The notes: generated by a model not told the origin, from the sequence alone. Positions 8,964 to 18,895 are shown, counted from the first letter of the stretch. The stretch is 64,000 nucleotides of DNA from Alloalcanivorax balearicus MACL04 (GCF_025532145.1 NZ_ARXS01000007.1:120841-184840); one strand, 5' to 3'. Translations and numbers: made by a program.

Positions 8964-9848
8964 TCATCTAACCAGTCCCATCACCCAGTCCCGCACCGCG
9001 GCGATACCCTGCTCCCGTAGCCGTTCCTTTGGATAGACCAGGTGGAATGGCTGCGCCAGCAGTTCCGGTCCAAACGGTTGCACCAGGCGGCCGCTGCGCA
9101 GTTCATCCCGAATCAACTCCCGGCTCATCAGCGCTATACCCTGACCGTCCAGGGCGGCGCTGACGATGTGGGTGTCGTCCGAGAGTGCCAGGCCGGCATC
9201 GATATCCAACCCCGTTACCCTGGCCAGTTTTTGCCAGGCGGGCCAGCCCAGCGCCGCTCCGGAAGCGGTGGCGGGTTGGTAATGCAGCAGAGTGTGGTGA
9301 TGCAGGTCGCTGTGCTGGCTGATGCCCAGCGCCGGGCTGCAGGCGGGAACGAAGACGTTATCGAACAGCTTTTCCGATTCCAGTCCGGGCCACGGGCCGT
9401 GGCCATAGCGGATTGCCATGTCGGCGGCGATGCCGTCCAGTGGCAGTACGTCATAAGTCACCTGAAGGCTCAGATTCAGGTCGGGTTGTTCTTCTCTCAG
9501 ATAACAGACATTGGGCAGCAGCCAGCGCGCCGCCACCGACGGAATGGTGGACAGGGTGACGCTTTGTCGCTGAGGTGTCTGTCTCAGTCGTGACGCCACG
9601 TCATCGATGGCGTCGAAGGCGTCGGTGCATACCGCCCGCAGCGCCTGCCCCTGGGCGGTGAGAGTCAGTTGCCGTGGGCGGCGTATAAACAGGGGGACGC
9701 CCAGATGCTCTTCCAGCTGCCGCAGTTGGTGGCTGATCGCCGTGGGCGTTACCGACAGCTCCTCGGCGGCTTTTTTGGCGCTGCGCAGGCGTGCGGTCGC
9801 TTCGAAGGCGCGCAGGGCGGACAGCGGGGGCAGGCGTCGGGCACTCAT
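8964..9848 (-). CDS. LysR-family regulator, GcvA-like
   Basis: DNA-binding regulator of 294 residues. The N-terminal helix-turn-helix (PPLSALRAFEATARLRSAKK, then SVTPTAISHQLRQLEEHLGVPLF at about 30-55) matches the GcvA branch of LysR proteins. The remainder is a periplasmic-binding-like effector domain. It is divergent from the azoR-like gene across 137 bases and probably controls it, following the usual LysR arrangement. No effector can be named. Confidence 0.88.
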   Translation of the reverse strand: MSARRLPPLSALRAFEATARLRSAKKAAEELSVTPTAISHQLRQLEEHLGVPLFIRRPRQLTLTAQGQALRAVCTDAFDAIDDVASRLRQTPQRQSVTLSTIPSVAARWLLPNVCYLREEQPDLNLSLQVTYDVLPLDGIAADMAIRYGHGPWPGLESEKLFDNVFVPACSPALGISQHSDLHHHTLLHYQPATASGAALGWPAWQKLARVTGLDIDAGLALSDDTHIVSAALDGQGIALMSRELIRDELRSGRLVQPFGPELLAQPFHLVYPKERLREQGIAAVRDWVMGLVR

Positions 9849-9985
9849 GGATGTTGCCTATATGGATGAATTTTATTTTCCGGAATCGACAAAAAAACGT
9901 CGTTTGTCGCGGTTATCAGGCTCTGGCTTTATGGGGTTCATGTCAACAGCGATTGAATTAACCTCATTCATAAAGGAGCAGGACC

Positions 9986-10681
9986 ATGACCGCTTTATTG
10001 CATCTCGATGCCAGCCCCCGTCCCGGCCGTTCAGGGACCGACGAGCACGGCTCCCATACCCGTCGACTGACCGACCATTTCGTCTCCCAATGGCGTCACC
10101 AGCGGCCCGGAGATGCGGTGATGCGCCGGGATATCGGCGCCCGACCGCCGGCGCTGACCACGGTGGAGTGGATCCAGGCCGCGTTTACCGCTCCGGACCG
10201 TCATCAGCCCTGGATGCGGGAGGTGCTGACGGAAAGCGATGCCCTGGTTCAGGAAGTACTGGATGCGGACATTCTGGTGCTGGGTGTGCCCATGTATAAC
10301 TTCAGCTATCCCGCCGCCTTCAAGGCCTGGATCGACAATATTGTGCGGGTCGGGCGTACCGTGGATTTTGACCCGTCGAATCTGGAAGACCCGTTCACTC
10401 CGCTGCTTGCCGACCGGCCCCGCCATGCGGTGATTCTGTCCTCGCGGGGTGGCTTCGGCATGAATCCCGGTGGACCGCTGGCACATGTGAACCATCTGGA
10501 AGCGAGCATTCGCACCGCGCTGGAATTCATTGGCATCGAACGTTTCCACGAGATCGCCATTGAGCACCAGGAGGAGGGCGGCGAGCGCCTGGAGGCGTCC
10601 ATCGCCGATGCGCTGTCCCGGGTGGATGCCCTGGTGGATGAGCTGCGGCGAATCCGGGAGCCGGTGCCGGCCTGCGCCTGA
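9986..10681 (+). CDS. azoR: FMN-dependent NADH:quinone/azo oxidoreductase (AzoR family)
   Basis: Flavodoxin-fold reductase of 231 residues. HLDASPRPGRSG near the N-terminus is the FMN-phosphate loop, and VPMYNFSYPAAFKAWIDNIV (about 107-126) is the family signature around the flavin. SSRGGFGMNPGG follows. It reduces quinones and azo compounds with NADH in the cytosol, generally as a detoxification enzyme. AAAGGAGCAGGACC precedes the ATG. The adjacent divergent LysR regulator suggests inducible expression. Confidence 0.88.
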   Translation: MTALLHLDASPRPGRSGTDEHGSHTRRLTDHFVSQWRHQRPGDAVMRRDIGARPPALTTVEWIQAAFTAPDRHQPWMREVLTESDALVQEVLDADILVLGVPMYNFSYPAAFKAWIDNIVRVGRTVDFDPSNLEDPFTPLLADRPRHAVILSSRGGFGMNPGGPLAHVNHLEASIRTALEFIGIERFHEIAIEHQEEGGERLEASIADALSRVDALVDELRRIREPVPACA

Positions 10682-10780
10682 CTAAGAGAGAAGGTCCCGA
10701 TGTTCTTGTATCCTCTCCTTGTGTTGTGAGCGGAGCGCGGTAACACTGGCGCCGGCCTTGGAAATAGATCTCCATGGGTT

Positions 10781-10872
10781 GCTACGAAGCCGCTGTGGGA
10801 ACTTGCCTGCAAGCGAATTCTTGGGCCGGAACCAATTCGCTTGCAGGCAAGTTCCCACAGCGGCCTTGTAGC
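10781..10872. repeat. REP-like inverted repeat, locus 2
   Basis: Arms start GCTACGAAGCCGCTGTGGGA and end CCACAGCGGCCTTGTAGC, with AAGCGAATT/AATTCGCTT at the inner ends. Compared with locus 1 the core reads TGGGAAC/GTTCCCA instead of TAGGAGC/GCTCCTA, so both arms changed together. It fills most of the gap 10682-10911. Confidence 0.9.
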
Positions 10873-10911
10873 TGGCGATTACCAGCAACGGCCACCAGAT
10901 GAGGAACGGCA

Positions 10912-11319
10912 ATGTACACGGGACAATGTTTATGCGGCGGAGTGCGGTTTCGCATTGAGGGGGAACTGGCTCCGGTGCAGGTCTGCCATTGTTCTCAATG
11001 CCGGCACGCTCAGGGCACGCCCTTCGCCACCAATATTCCGGTTTCCATCAGTGCTTTTCACCTGGACGCCGGAGAGGCGCTGTTGAAGGGCTTTGAGTCC
11101 ACTCCGGGCAAGGAGCGGGTGTTCTGCGGTCACTGTGGTTCGCCGCTGTTCAGCCGGCGTGCCGATCTGCCGGATGTGGTGCGGATCCGCGCCGGTCTGA
11201 TCAACGAGCCGCTGGATGTGCGCCCGGCCTGGCACTTTTTCACCGCCTCCAAGGCCAACTGGTGGGAGATCAACGATGATCTGCCCAGCTATGCCGAAGG
11301 TTATCCCGGACGGCGTTGA
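10912..11319 (+). CDS. GFA-family (Mss4-like) zinc-binding protein
   Basis: Small protein of 135 residues of the glutathione-dependent formaldehyde-activating/CENP-V fold. Zinc ligands appear as GQCLCGGVRF near the N-terminus, VCHCSQCRHAQG at about 24-35 and FCGHCGSPLF at about 70-79. Most members have no proven enzyme activity, so no substrate is assigned. It precedes the riboflavin genes by 125 bases but has no known link to them. A second GFA gene lies at 19160-19591. Confidence 0.88.
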   Translation: MYTGQCLCGGVRFRIEGELAPVQVCHCSQCRHAQGTPFATNIPVSISAFHLDAGEALLKGFESTPGKERVFCGHCGSPLFSRRADLPDVVRIRAGLINEPLDVRPAWHFFTASKANWWEINDDLPSYAEGYPGRR

Positions 11320-11444
11320 GCGCGCCGGATTTGGCTCCAGCCCCCTGGACGTTTATCATTTGCCGCGCCTGAGAGCCTGTTTCGGGGCTCTACGCCTTCG
11401 CGGCGGTCTGTCCCTGTCCGCCCGGATCATTCAGAGGTACCACC

Positions 11445-12107
11445 ATGTTTACAGGCATTATCGAGGCCCAGGGCCATATCGACGCCCTGATTCCCAGCAA
11501 CGGTGACGTGACCCTGCGCATCCAGAGCGCCGACCTGGATTTTGCCGATGTGCGGTTGGGCGACTCCATCGCCGTCAATGGCGTATGTCTGACCGTGACC
11601 GAGCTGGCCGGCGGCGACACCTTTTCCGCCGACGTCTCCGGTGAGACCCTGGCGCTGACCTCGCTGCGGCAGCTCAAGGCGGGCAGCCGGGTCAATCTGG
11701 AGAAGGCGATGACCCCGTCCACACGCATGGGCGGTCATCTGGTCAGCGGTCATGTGGATGGTCTCGGCAAGGTGGTGTCCCTGACCCCCGATGCCCGATC
11801 CGTGCGCATCGACATCGAAGCGCCGGTGGAATTGGCCCGTTATATCGCCAAGAAAGGCTCGATTACCGTGGATGGCATCAGCCTCACCGTCAACGAGGTG
11901 GATGGCCGGGTGTTCTCTCTCAACATCATTCCCCACACCCAGGACGTGACCACCATTCAGGACTGGAAAGCGGGCACGCCAGTGAATCTGGAAGTTGATA
12001 TCATTGCCCGTTACCTGGAGCGGTTGCTGCTCGGCGAACGGGCGGCGGAGCCCGGTTCCGGCGGCATCACCATGGCGATGCTGGCGGAACATGGATTTGT
12101 GAAGTAA
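11445..12107 (+). CDS. ribE: Riboflavin synthase alpha chain
   Basis: Cytosolic enzyme of 220 residues that dismutates two 6,7-dimethyl-8-ribityllumazines to riboflavin. The tandem lumazine-binding repeats are visible: MFTGIIEAQG...VNGVCLTVTEL in the first half and GHLVSGHVDG...VDGISLTVNEVDG in the second. Length is standard. It heads ribE-ribBA-ribH-nusB-thiL-pgpA. The usual first gene, ribD, is absent here, and no FMN riboswitch is seen upstream. Confidence 0.95.
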   Translation: MFTGIIEAQGHIDALIPSNGDVTLRIQSADLDFADVRLGDSIAVNGVCLTVTELAGGDTFSADVSGETLALTSLRQLKAGSRVNLEKAMTPSTRMGGHLVSGHVDGLGKVVSLTPDARSVRIDIEAPVELARYIAKKGSITVDGISLTVNEVDGRVFSLNIIPHTQDVTTIQDWKAGTPVNLEVDIIARYLERLLLGERAAEPGSGGITMAMLAEHGFVK

Positions 12108-12186
12108 CACTGGTTCTCCCCGTATGCACGCGCCCTCCTGGATTCGCGTGTAAGCGTGTTGCGTGTCAGCTTGAAGGCGAATTTTT

Positions 12187-13299
12187 ATGCAGCTCAACAG
12201 CGTTGAAGAACTGATCGAGGATATCCGTCAGGGCCGAATGGTGATCCTGATGGACGATGAAGACCGGGAAAACGAAGGCGACCTGGTGATGGCGGCCGAG
12301 CACGTGACCGCCGAGGCGATCAACTTCATGGCGAAATACGGGCGCGGGCTGATTTGCATGCCCATGTCCAAGGAGCGCTGCGAGCAACTTGATCTGCCGC
12401 TCATGGTGCGCGCCAACGGCAGTGGTTTCGGCACCAAGTTCACCGTCTCCATCGAGGCCCGTGAAGGCGTTACCACCGGTATTTCCGCCGCTGACCGGGC
12501 GCGCACCGTGCAGGCCGCCGCCGCCCGCGATGCCAAGGCGTCCGATATCGTCCAGCCCGGGCATATCTTCCCGCTGATGGCCGAGCCCGGCGGCGTGTTG
12601 CGCCGTGCCGGTCACACCGAGGCCTCCTGTGATCTGGCGATGATGGCGGGGTGCGAGCCGGCGGGGGTGATCTGCGAAGTGATGAACGAAGACGGCTCCA
12701 TGGCCCGGCGGCCGGATCTGGAGGCGTTCGCCCAGGAGCATGGCCTCAAGATCGGCACCATTGCTGACCTGATCCAGTACCGCGCCCTCAATGAACAGAC
12801 CGTGGAACAGGTCAGTGAGCACCCGCTGGCGACCTGGTACGGCGACTTCCGCCTGGTGGCGTTCCGCGACACGGTGGACGGGCACGTACACGTGGCGCTG
12901 GTGAAAGGCGAGATCACCGAGGACCGGGAAGTGACGGTCAGGGTGCATCAGGTGGACCCGCTGCGGGATCTGATGAGCGCCAAGATCGACGGCCGTACCG
13001 GCTGGAACATGCACCGGGTGCTGGATGCCGTGTCCCGGGCGGAGTGCGGGGTGGTGATCCTTCTTGGTCAGGACGACGAGTCGGCGGCGCCGACCCTGAA
13101 TCGGATCGAGGCGTTTTTCGACGGCACCGCCACGCAGCCGAAGGGGCAGTCCCGGGCCTACCGCAACATCGGCACCGGCTCGCAGATTCTCACCGCGCTG
13201 GGGGTGCGTAAAATGCGCCTGCTCAGTTCGCCAATGAAGTTCAACGCGCTGTCCGGCTTCGGCCTGGAGATCGTGGAATACGTGGACGCGGAACAGTAG
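12187..13299 (+). CDS. ribBA: 3,4-dihydroxy-2-butanone-4-phosphate synthase with degenerate GTP cyclohydrolase II domain
   Basis: 370 residues. The N-terminal DHBP synthase domain (1-200) is intact: [18 protein letters not shown] and [14 protein letters not shown] are present. The C-terminal GTPCHII-like domain (205-370) is degenerate. The zinc cysteine cluster expected after VRVH is replaced by [18 protein letters not shown] with no Cys, and the arginine-rich RQEGRGIG motif is replaced by [10 protein letters not shown]. The protein should therefore make dihydroxybutanone phosphate only, as in the RibBX-type hybrids of proteobacteria; a separate RibA is expected elsewhere. Confidence 0.93.
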   Translation: MQLNSVEELIEDIRQGRMVILMDDEDRENEGDLVMAAEHVTAEAINFMAKYGRGLICMPMSKERCEQLDLPLMVRANGSGFGTKFTVSIEAREGVTTGISAADRARTVQAAAARDAKASDIVQPGHIFPLMAEPGGVLRRAGHTEASCDLAMMAGCEPAGVICEVMNEDGSMARRPDLEAFAQEHGLKIGTIADLIQYRALNEQTVEQVSEHPLATWYGDFRLVAFRDTVDGHVHVALVKGEITEDREVTVRVHQVDPLRDLMSAKIDGRTGWNMHRVLDAVSRAECGVVILLGQDDESAAPTLNRIEAFFDGTATQPKGQSRAYRNIGTGSQILTALGVRKMRLLSSPMKFNALSGFGLEIVEYVDAEQ

Positions 13300-13370
13300 A
13301 CGCTGGACGCGAGGCGCCGGACGCGAGACGCTGAACCGCAAAAGCGTCAGGCGTCGGGCGTCCAGCGTCT
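13298..13370. repeat. Long GC-rich hairpin between ribBA and ribH
   Basis: AGACGCTGGACGC (from 13298, overlapping the ribBA stop) pairs perfectly with GCGTCCAGCGTCT (ending 13370), and the inner parts also pair with a few mismatches. The arms are built of degenerate GACGC/GCGTC units. There is no T-tract. It lies inside the operon. Confidence 0.8.
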
Positions 13371-13437
13371 GGCCATCAGTAGACACCACCGTAAGCACCG
13401 GCGTTACCTGGTGCGGTGGGATTAGCAGGATGGAATC

Positions 13438-13908
13438 ATGCAAGACATCAAAACCTTTGAAGGCACTTTGAGCAATGTGGGCGGCCGTTATGCCCTGGTG
13501 GTGGCGCGTTTCAACAGCTTCGTGGTGGAAGCGCTGCTGGCCGGCGCCGTGGACACTTTGGTGCGGCATGGCGTGGAACGCGCCGATATTGAAATCATTC
13601 GCGTGCCGGGGGCCTGGGAGTTGCCGGTGGCGGTGAAGAAAGTGCTGGAGAAGCGGGATTACGATGCCGTCATCGCCCTCGGCGCGGTGATTCGCGGTGG
13701 TACCGCGCATTTCGAGTACGTCGCTGGTGAAGCCGCCAAAGGCATCGCCGCGGTACAAAACAGCACCGGTGTGCCGGTGGCGTTCGGCGTCCTTACCGTG
13801 GACAGCATCGAACAGGCCATCGAGCGCAGTGGTACCAAGGCGGGCAACAAAGGCGCGGAAGCTGCCCTGTCCGCCCTGGAAATGGTTTCTCTGTTCAAGG
13901 CCCTTTAA
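13438..13908 (+). CDS. ribH: 6,7-dimethyl-8-ribityllumazine synthase
   Basis: 156-residue subunit of the icosahedral or pentameric enzyme that condenses the RibB product with aminoribitylamino-uracil. Conserved segments: [45 protein letters not shown] with the catalytic His in TAHFEYV, then [27 protein letters not shown]. Standard length. Its TAA overlaps the nusB ATG by one base. Confidence 0.96.
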   Translation: MQDIKTFEGTLSNVGGRYALVVARFNSFVVEALLAGAVDTLVRHGVERADIEIIRVPGAWELPVAVKKVLEKRDYDAVIALGAVIRGGTAHFEYVAGEAAKGIAAVQNSTGVPVAFGVLTVDSIEQAIERSGTKAGNKGAEAALSALEMVSLFKAL

Positions 13909-14387
13909 TGACCACTCCCGCTTCGTCCTCCACCCCCGCTGCCCGCCGCAAAGCCCGGCGTTACGCCTTGCAGGCGTTGTATCAATGGCAACTGGCGGGG
14001 ACCACGCTGAGCGATATCGAGGCTCAGTTTCTGGCCCAGAACGACATGAGCAAGGTCGATCGAAGCTATTTTCATGATCTGCTCCACGGCGTGCCTGCCC
14101 GGGTCTCTGATCTGGACGAATCGCTGAGGCCCTTTCTGGACCGTCGGGTGGAAGAGTTGTCCCAGGTGGAGAAGGTGATCCTGCGGATTGGCGCCTTCGA
14201 ACTGCGGGAACGCCTGGACGTGCCTTATCGGGTGGTGATCAACGAAGGTATCGAGCTGGCCAAGGTGTTCGGTGCCGATGATTCCTTCAAGTACGTCAAT
14301 GGGGTTCTGGACAAGCTGGCCCGCCGGGCGCGCGCGGCGGAAACCCGGCCCGGCGGTGCCGCGCCTGACGATCAGCCGCCCTCCTGA
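13908..14387 (+). CDS. nusB: Transcription antitermination factor NusB
   Basis: 159 residues. It is an all-helical RNA-binding protein that with NusE (S10) recognises boxA in rRNA leaders. Hallmarks are [18 protein letters not shown] at the N-terminus, and [51 protein letters not shown] in the C-terminal half, given here only as a region (residues about 85-140). It overlaps ribH by one base and is placed between rib genes and thiL as in many gammaproteobacteria. Confidence 0.95.
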   Translation: MTTPASSSTPAARRKARRYALQALYQWQLAGTTLSDIEAQFLAQNDMSKVDRSYFHDLLHGVPARVSDLDESLRPFLDRRVEELSQVEKVILRIGAFELRERLDVPYRVVINEGIELAKVFGADDSFKYVNGVLDKLARRARAAETRPGGAAPDDQPPS

Positions 14388-14427
14388 CGCTGCTTTCCTG
14401 ATCTTTCGTTCATGAACAGGAGTCGGC

Positions 14428-15339
14428 ATGGACGAGTTCGCTCTCATCCGCCGCTACTTTCATCATCGCCAGGGCGAGGACGTGGTCCTCGGCCCCGGCG
14501 ATGACGCCGCCCTGCTGTCGCCCCCGACTGGTGAGCAACTGGTGATGACGCTGGACACCAGTGTCGCCGGCCGTCATTTTCCCGAGGATATGCCCGCCGC
14601 CGATATCGGCTACCGCTGCCTGGCGGTGAACCTGTCGGATCTCGCCGCCATGGGGGCCACGCCCCGCTGGTTTCTGTTGTCCCTGACCTTGCCGGAAGCC
14701 GATCCGGACTGGTTACGCGATTTCAGCGCCGGCTTGTTCGAGCTGGCCGATCAGGTCGGCATCTCTCTGGTGGGAGGTGACGTGACCCGGGGGCCCTTGA
14801 ACATTGCCATTCAAGCCACCGGCTCGGTATTGCCGGGGCGCGCGTTGCGCCGCGATGGCGCGCGGCCGGGCCAAACCCTGGCGGTGACCGGCGTGCCCGG
14901 GCTGGGCGGGCTGGGGCTGCGTCACTGGCAGGCCGGTATTCGTGATTCGCAAAGTGCGCGGCATTTTGCCCGCCCGCGCCCCGCGCTGGAGTGGGGCGCG
15001 GCCCTGATGGGGCGTGCCGGCGCCGCTCTCGATCTGTCCGACGGTCTGTTGCAGGATCTGGGGCATATTCTGAGCGCCAGCGGTGATCTGGGGGCGGAGC
15101 TGGTGCTGGCGGACCTGCCGGTAAACGACGAACTGGCAGCGCTGGAGGCGGAAGACCGCTGGGCGCTGCAGCTGTCCGGCGGCGATGATTATGGGCTGTT
15201 GTTTACCTGGCCGGCCGGTGTCGCGGTCCCGGCAGGGGCCCGGGCTATCGGCCGGATCACCGATGTCCCGGGGGTGCGATTGCATTATCCCGATGGGCGA
15301 GTGAGCGATGCGGAACCCGGCGGCTGGCGTCATTTTTAG
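14428..15339 (+). CDS. thiL: Thiamine-monophosphate kinase
   Basis: 303-residue PurM/ThiL-fold kinase making thiamine pyrophosphate from thiamine phosphate. Motifs: LGPGDDAALLSPP near residue 25, MTLDTSVAGRHFP at about 45, LAVNLSDLAAMGATPRWFLL at about 70, VGGDVTRGPLN at about 115, and ALDLSDGLLQDLGHIL near 200. The C-terminal SGGDDYGLLFTW is also typical. AGGAG lies just before the ATG. It sits between nusB and pgpA. Confidence 0.95.
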   Translation: MDEFALIRRYFHHRQGEDVVLGPGDDAALLSPPTGEQLVMTLDTSVAGRHFPEDMPAADIGYRCLAVNLSDLAAMGATPRWFLLSLTLPEADPDWLRDFSAGLFELADQVGISLVGGDVTRGPLNIAIQATGSVLPGRALRRDGARPGQTLAVTGVPGLGGLGLRHWQAGIRDSQSARHFARPRPALEWGAALMGRAGAALDLSDGLLQDLGHILSASGDLGAELVLADLPVNDELAALEAEDRWALQLSGGDDYGLLFTWPAGVAVPAGARAIGRITDVPGVRLHYPDGRVSDAEPGGWRHF

Positions 15340-15355
15340 CGGTATGGATATCTAG

Positions 15356-15832
15356 ATGGATATCACCAATCCGGTCCATTGGTTTGCTTTCGGTTTCGGC
15401 TCGGGGCTGTCGCCAGTGGCCCCGGGCACCGTCGGCAGCGCATTGGCGTTGCTATTGTGGTGGTGGCTGGCGCGTTTGCCGATGCCCTGGTACTTGCTGT
15501 TGGTATTGGCGTTGAGCCTGGCCGGAGTGTGGATCTGCGGCAGTACCAGCGGTCAGTTGGGGCTGCATGATCCGTCGGCCGTGGTCTGGGACGAATGGGC
15601 CGGCCTGTGGCTGGCGCTGGCCGGTCTGCCCCGGCGCTGGTGGTGGGGGACCGCCGGGTTTGTAGTGTTCCGTCTCTTCGATGTGATCAAGGCCGGGCCG
15701 GTGGGCTGGGCGGATCACGCTTTGCCCGGCGGTTGGGGTATTGTCGCGGATGATCTGTTCGCCGGGGTGATGGCGCTGGCGGTGCTGTGGTTGTTTCGCG
15801 CCGTATGGCAGCGGTGTTCCCCTTTGCGGTGA
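15356..15832 (+). CDS. pgpA: Phosphatidylglycerophosphatase A
   Basis: 158-residue inner-membrane phosphatase acting in phosphatidylglycerol synthesis. The N-terminal GFGSGLSPVAPGTVGSALAL and the acidic segment VVWDEWAGLWLAL carry the conserved residues of PgpA; later come FRLFDVIKAGPVGWAD and GGWGIVADDLFAG. Three to four hydrophobic helices. It follows thiL by 16 bases and is the last gene of the operon. Confidence 0.95.
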   Translation: MDITNPVHWFAFGFGSGLSPVAPGTVGSALALLLWWWLARLPMPWYLLLVLALSLAGVWICGSTSGQLGLHDPSAVVWDEWAGLWLALAGLPRRWWWGTAGFVVFRLFDVIKAGPVGWADHALPGGWGIVADDLFAGVMALAVLWLFRAVWQRCSPLR

Positions 15833-15848
15833 CCGTTTGTGGGGCAAA

Positions 15849-15966
15849 CTGTGGGAGCCAGCCTGCTGGCGAATACGGTCGCTGGCATTGGGATGCTCGC
15901 TTGCAGGCAAGCTCCTGCAGCGGCTCCGTGGCCCCTTCTGTGGGAAGCTGCCTTGGCAGCGAATGC
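15849..15966. repeat. REP-like repeat cluster, locus 3
   Basis: Three half-REP units in the gap between converging pgpA and dxs: CTGTGGGAGCCAGCCTGCTG (15849), CTCGCTTGCAGGCAAGCTCC (15896, inverted) and CTGTGGGAAGCTGCCTTGGC (15939). Subtypes are mixed, so this locus looks composite. Confidence 0.8.
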
Positions 15967-15971
15967 CGCGC

Positions 15972-17894
15972 TTACGCCCGATTGGGCAGGGCCGCGTCCA
16001 GCCGTTGCAAGCGGTCCCGAATCCGGCGCTCGACCCCGGCGGCATCCAGGCCATGGTCGGCCAGCAACGCTTCCCGCTTGCCGTGGTGGACGAATTCATC
16101 CGGTAACGCCAGATTCAGCACCGGCATCACCACGCCTTCGTCCATCAGCAGCTCGTTAACCGCCGAACCGGCGCCGCCCATGCGTTGATGATCTTCCAAG
16201 GTGACCAGCAACGTATGGCTGGCGGCGGCCTCAAGGATCGCGTCGCGGTCCAGTGGCTTGACCCAGCGCATATCAAGAACGGTGGCGTCCAGGGCCTCGC
16301 CGGCCTCCCGGGCGGCTTCGCCCAAAGCGCCGAAGGACAGAATCGCCACCGGTCCCTTGCCTTCCCGCAGCACCCGGCTCTTGCCCAGCGGCAGCGGTGT
16401 CATGGTGTCTTCAATGACGGCGCCGGGGCCGGTGCCGCGTGGATAGCGGACCGCCGCCGGCCCCTGGTGCAGCCAGGCGGTGTAGAGCAGTTGCCGGCAT
16501 TCATTTTCATCGCTGGGCGCGGCGATCACCATATTGGGCACGGTGCGCAGGTAGGCCAGATCGAAAACGCCGCCATGGGTGGCGCCGTCCTCACCGACGA
16601 TGCCGGCGCGATCCAGGCCGAAGGTCACATCCAGCTCTTGCAGGGCGACATCGTGGATCAACTGGTCGTAGCCCCGTTGCAGGAAGGTGGAATAGATCGC
16701 CACCACCGGCTTCTGACCTTCGCAGGCGAGACCGGCGCCCAACGTCACCGCGTGTTGTTCGCAGATCGCCACGTCGTGATAGCGGTCCGGGAAACGGTCA
16801 CGGAACGCCACCATGCCCGAGCCTTCACACATGGCCGGGGTAATCCCCACCACGCGCGGATCGCGCTCGGCCATGTCGCACAGCCACTGGCCAAACACGT
16901 CCTGATACTTCGGGCCCTTGGCCTTGGCCGGTTTGGCTACTTCCACCTTGGCTTTGGGTTCGATCTTGTTGAGCGCGTGGTAGCCCACCGGGTCCGCCTC
17001 GGCGGGAGCGAAGCCCTTGCCCTTGGTGGTGTACACGTGCAGAAGCTGCGGCCCTTCCAGGTCGCGCATGTTCTCCAGGGTGGCGGTGAGCTCGTCCAGG
17101 TCGTGGCCGTCGATGGGACCGATGTAATTGAAACCGATGGCCTCGAACAGCATGTCCGGGCTCACCATGTTCTTCATGCTCTCCTCGGTGCGACGCACGA
17201 AATCCCAGGCCGCCGGCATTGCCGACAGCACCTTCTTGCCGCCTTCGCGCAGCGCGATATAGGTCTTGGAGGCCCAGATGCGTGCGAAATAGTTGGCCAG
17301 ACCGCCCACGTTGTGGCCGATGGACATGGTGTTGTCGTTGAGGATGACCAGCAGGTTGGCGCGGGTGTGCGCGGCGTGGCTGAGGGCCTCGAACGCTTGA
17401 CCGGCGGTCATGGCGCCATCGCCGATCACCGCCACGGTACGCCGGTCCTTGTCCCCCTGACGGGCGCCCAGAGCCATGCCCAGCGCCGCGCTGACCGAGG
17501 TGGACGAGTGCCCCACGCCGAAGGTGTCGTAGGGGGACTCGCTACGCTTGGGAAAGCCGGACAGTCCATGTTGTTGGCGAATGGAGGTCAGTGCCTCCCG
17601 CCGGCCGGTGAGGATCTTGTGCGGATAACACTGATGGCCGACGTCCCAGACCAGACGATCATGGGGCGTATCGAACAGATAGTGCAGTGCCACGGTCAGC
17701 TCCACCACGCCGAGGCCGGCGCCGAAGTGGCCACCGCTGCGGCCCACCGCGAACAACAGGTAGGCACGCAATTCATCCACCAGTTGCTCGAGCCGGTGTG
17801 GTGCCAGCCGGCGCAAATCCGCCGGTGCGTTGATGCTGTCCAGCAGCGGCGTGGCCGGGCGGGTGAGCGGGATGTCGGTAAAGGTCTTTGGCAT
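15972..17894 (-). CDS. dxs: 1-deoxy-D-xylulose-5-phosphate synthase
   Basis: 640-residue thiamine-diphosphate enzyme, first step of the MEP isoprenoid pathway (pyruvate plus glyceraldehyde 3-phosphate). Visible: [18 protein letters not shown], the ThDP-binding [17 protein letters not shown] through [14 protein letters not shown], and the transketolase pyrimidine domain with [16 protein letters not shown] and [15 protein letters not shown]. Downstream of xseB and ispA in the classic xseB-ispA-dxs order, though it also has its own promoter at the end of ispA. Confidence 0.96.
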   Translation of the reverse strand: MPKTFTDIPLTRPATPLLDSINAPADLRRLAPHRLEQLVDELRAYLLFAVGRSGGHFGAGLGVVELTVALHYLFDTPHDRLVWDVGHQCYPHKILTGRREALTSIRQQHGLSGFPKRSESPYDTFGVGHSSTSVSAALGMALGARQGDKDRRTVAVIGDGAMTAGQAFEALSHAAHTRANLLVILNDNTMSIGHNVGGLANYFARIWASKTYIALREGGKKVLSAMPAAWDFVRRTEESMKNMVSPDMLFEAIGFNYIGPIDGHDLDELTATLENMRDLEGPQLLHVYTTKGKGFAPAEADPVGYHALNKIEPKAKVEVAKPAKAKGPKYQDVFGQWLCDMAERDPRVVGITPAMCEGSGMVAFRDRFPDRYHDVAICEQHAVTLGAGLACEGQKPVVAIYSTFLQRGYDQLIHDVALQELDVTFGLDRAGIVGEDGATHGGVFDLAYLRTVPNMVIAAPSDENECRQLLYTAWLHQGPAAVRYPRGTGPGAVIEDTMTPLPLGKSRVLREGKGPVAILSFGALGEAAREAGEALDATVLDMRWVKPLDRDAILEAAASHTLLVTLEDHQRMGGAGSAVNELLMDEGVVMPVLNLALPDEFVHHGKREALLADHGLDAAGVERRIRDRLQRLDAALPNRA

Positions 17895-17966
17895 AACTGC
17901 CTCTGAACGGAGCTGCGATGTTCCGCCGCCAGTGGCCGGTCAAGGCCGCGGGTGCGGAAAAACGTC

Positions 17967-17996
17967 ATTATAGCGGGGTTGAGGCGACCCCGTCAG
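17967..17996 (-). promoter_or_regulatory. Putative dxs promoter overlapping the end of ispA
   Basis: Read on the minus strand, CTGACG (17996-17991), 18 bases, then TATAAT (17972-17967). The -35 overlaps the ispA stop codon, so dxs may be expressed independently of ispA. Confidence 0.5.
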
Positions 17997-18895
17997 TGAC
18001 CGCGGCGGATGATGTAGTCGGCCAGATCGAGTAACGGACGGGCCGCTTCACCATGACCCTGCAAGTGCCCGCGGGCCTGCTGGCAAAGGGTTTGGGCCCG
18101 TTCGCGGCTGGCCTCCAGACCGATCAGGGCGGGGAAGGTGCTTTTACCCTGTTTTTCATCCGAGCCACTGGGTTTGCCCAACTGCGCGGTATCCACGGTG
18201 ACATCAAGGATGTCGTCCTGAATCTGAAACGCCAGGCCGATGGCGTCGCCGAAGGCCAGCAGAGCCTGCTCCAGGGCCGGGTCCGGGCGGTTCGCCGCCA
18301 GATATCCCAGGTGCAGGCTGGCGGTGATCAAACGGCCGGTTTTCAGATAGTGCATGCGTTCCAGGGCGCTGACCTGCTGCAAGCGGCCCTCGGCCTCCAT
18401 GTCCTGCATCTGGCCCGCTGCCATGCCGGCGGCTCCGGCGGCCCCGGCCAGGGTGCGTACCATGCCGACCCGGGTGGCGGCGGGGTAATCGCCGGCGTCG
18501 CCAAGCAGCTCGAATGCTAGCGTGAGCAGGGTGTCGCCAGCGAGAATCGCGGTGGCCTCGTCGAAGGCTCGATGGCAGGTAGGTTGGCCACGGCGCAGGT
18601 CGTCGTCGTCCATGGCTGGCAGATCATCGTGTACCAGCGAATAAGCGTGGATCAGTTCCACCGCGGTGGCGGGGGCATCGGCCTGTTCCGGTGTACCTCC
18701 GCTCAACTGGCAGGCGGCATAGACCAGCAGTGGACGGATCCGCTTGCCGCCGGCCAGGGCTGCGTAGCGCATGGCCTCGGCGAGGCGCGGCGCATCGCTG
18801 GTGGCGGGTTCCGGCAAATAGCGGCGCAGCGCCTGTTCCAGGCGGGTACGGGCGTCGTCGGCGAAAGACCCCAGGCCCAGATTGTCACTGGCCAT
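17993..18895 (-). CDS. ispA: Polyprenyl synthetase, farnesyl diphosphate synthase
   Basis: 300-residue trans-prenyltransferase extending IPP/DMAPP to farnesyl diphosphate. The first aspartate-rich motif is [18 protein letters not shown] at about 83-100, and the second is FQIQDDILD near 230. [15 protein letters not shown] is the N-terminal family signature. The start overlaps the end of xseB by 11 bases, implying coupled translation. Confidence 0.95.
   Translation of the reverse strand: MASDNLGLGSFADDARTRLEQALRRYLPEPATSDAPRLAEAMRYAALAGGKRIRPLLVYAACQLSGGTPEQADAPATAVELIHAYSLVHDDLPAMDDDDLRRGQPTCHRAFDEATAILAGDTLLTLAFELLGDAGDYPAATRVGMVRTLAGAAGAAGMAAGQMQDMEAEGRLQQVSALERMHYLKTGRLITASLHLGYLAANRPDPALEQALLAFGDAIGLAFQIQDDILDVTVDTAQLGKPSGSDEKQGKSTFPALIGLEASRERAQTLCQQARGHLQGHGEAARPLLDLADYIIRRGH

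Noticed and set aside
11371..11405. Relic end of the ~280-bp palindromic element
   Set aside because: AGAGCCTGTT and TACGCC are shared with the element's terminus, but the similarity is short, the inner arm is missing, and it could be a coincidental hairpin.
11320..11444. FMN riboswitch upstream of the riboflavin genes
   Set aside because: The 125-base gap lacks the conserved FMN aptamer sequence, as does the gap before ribBA. Only a small AGAGCC/GGCTCT hairpin is present.
16185..17906. Long plus-strand reading frame opposite dxs, and similar long frames opposite livK, the usher and dinuclear-rich genes
   Set aside because: They are antisense shadows produced by high GC at third positions; the opposite strand encodes clear, full-length families and the shadow proteins are His/Gly/Gln-rich with no domain.
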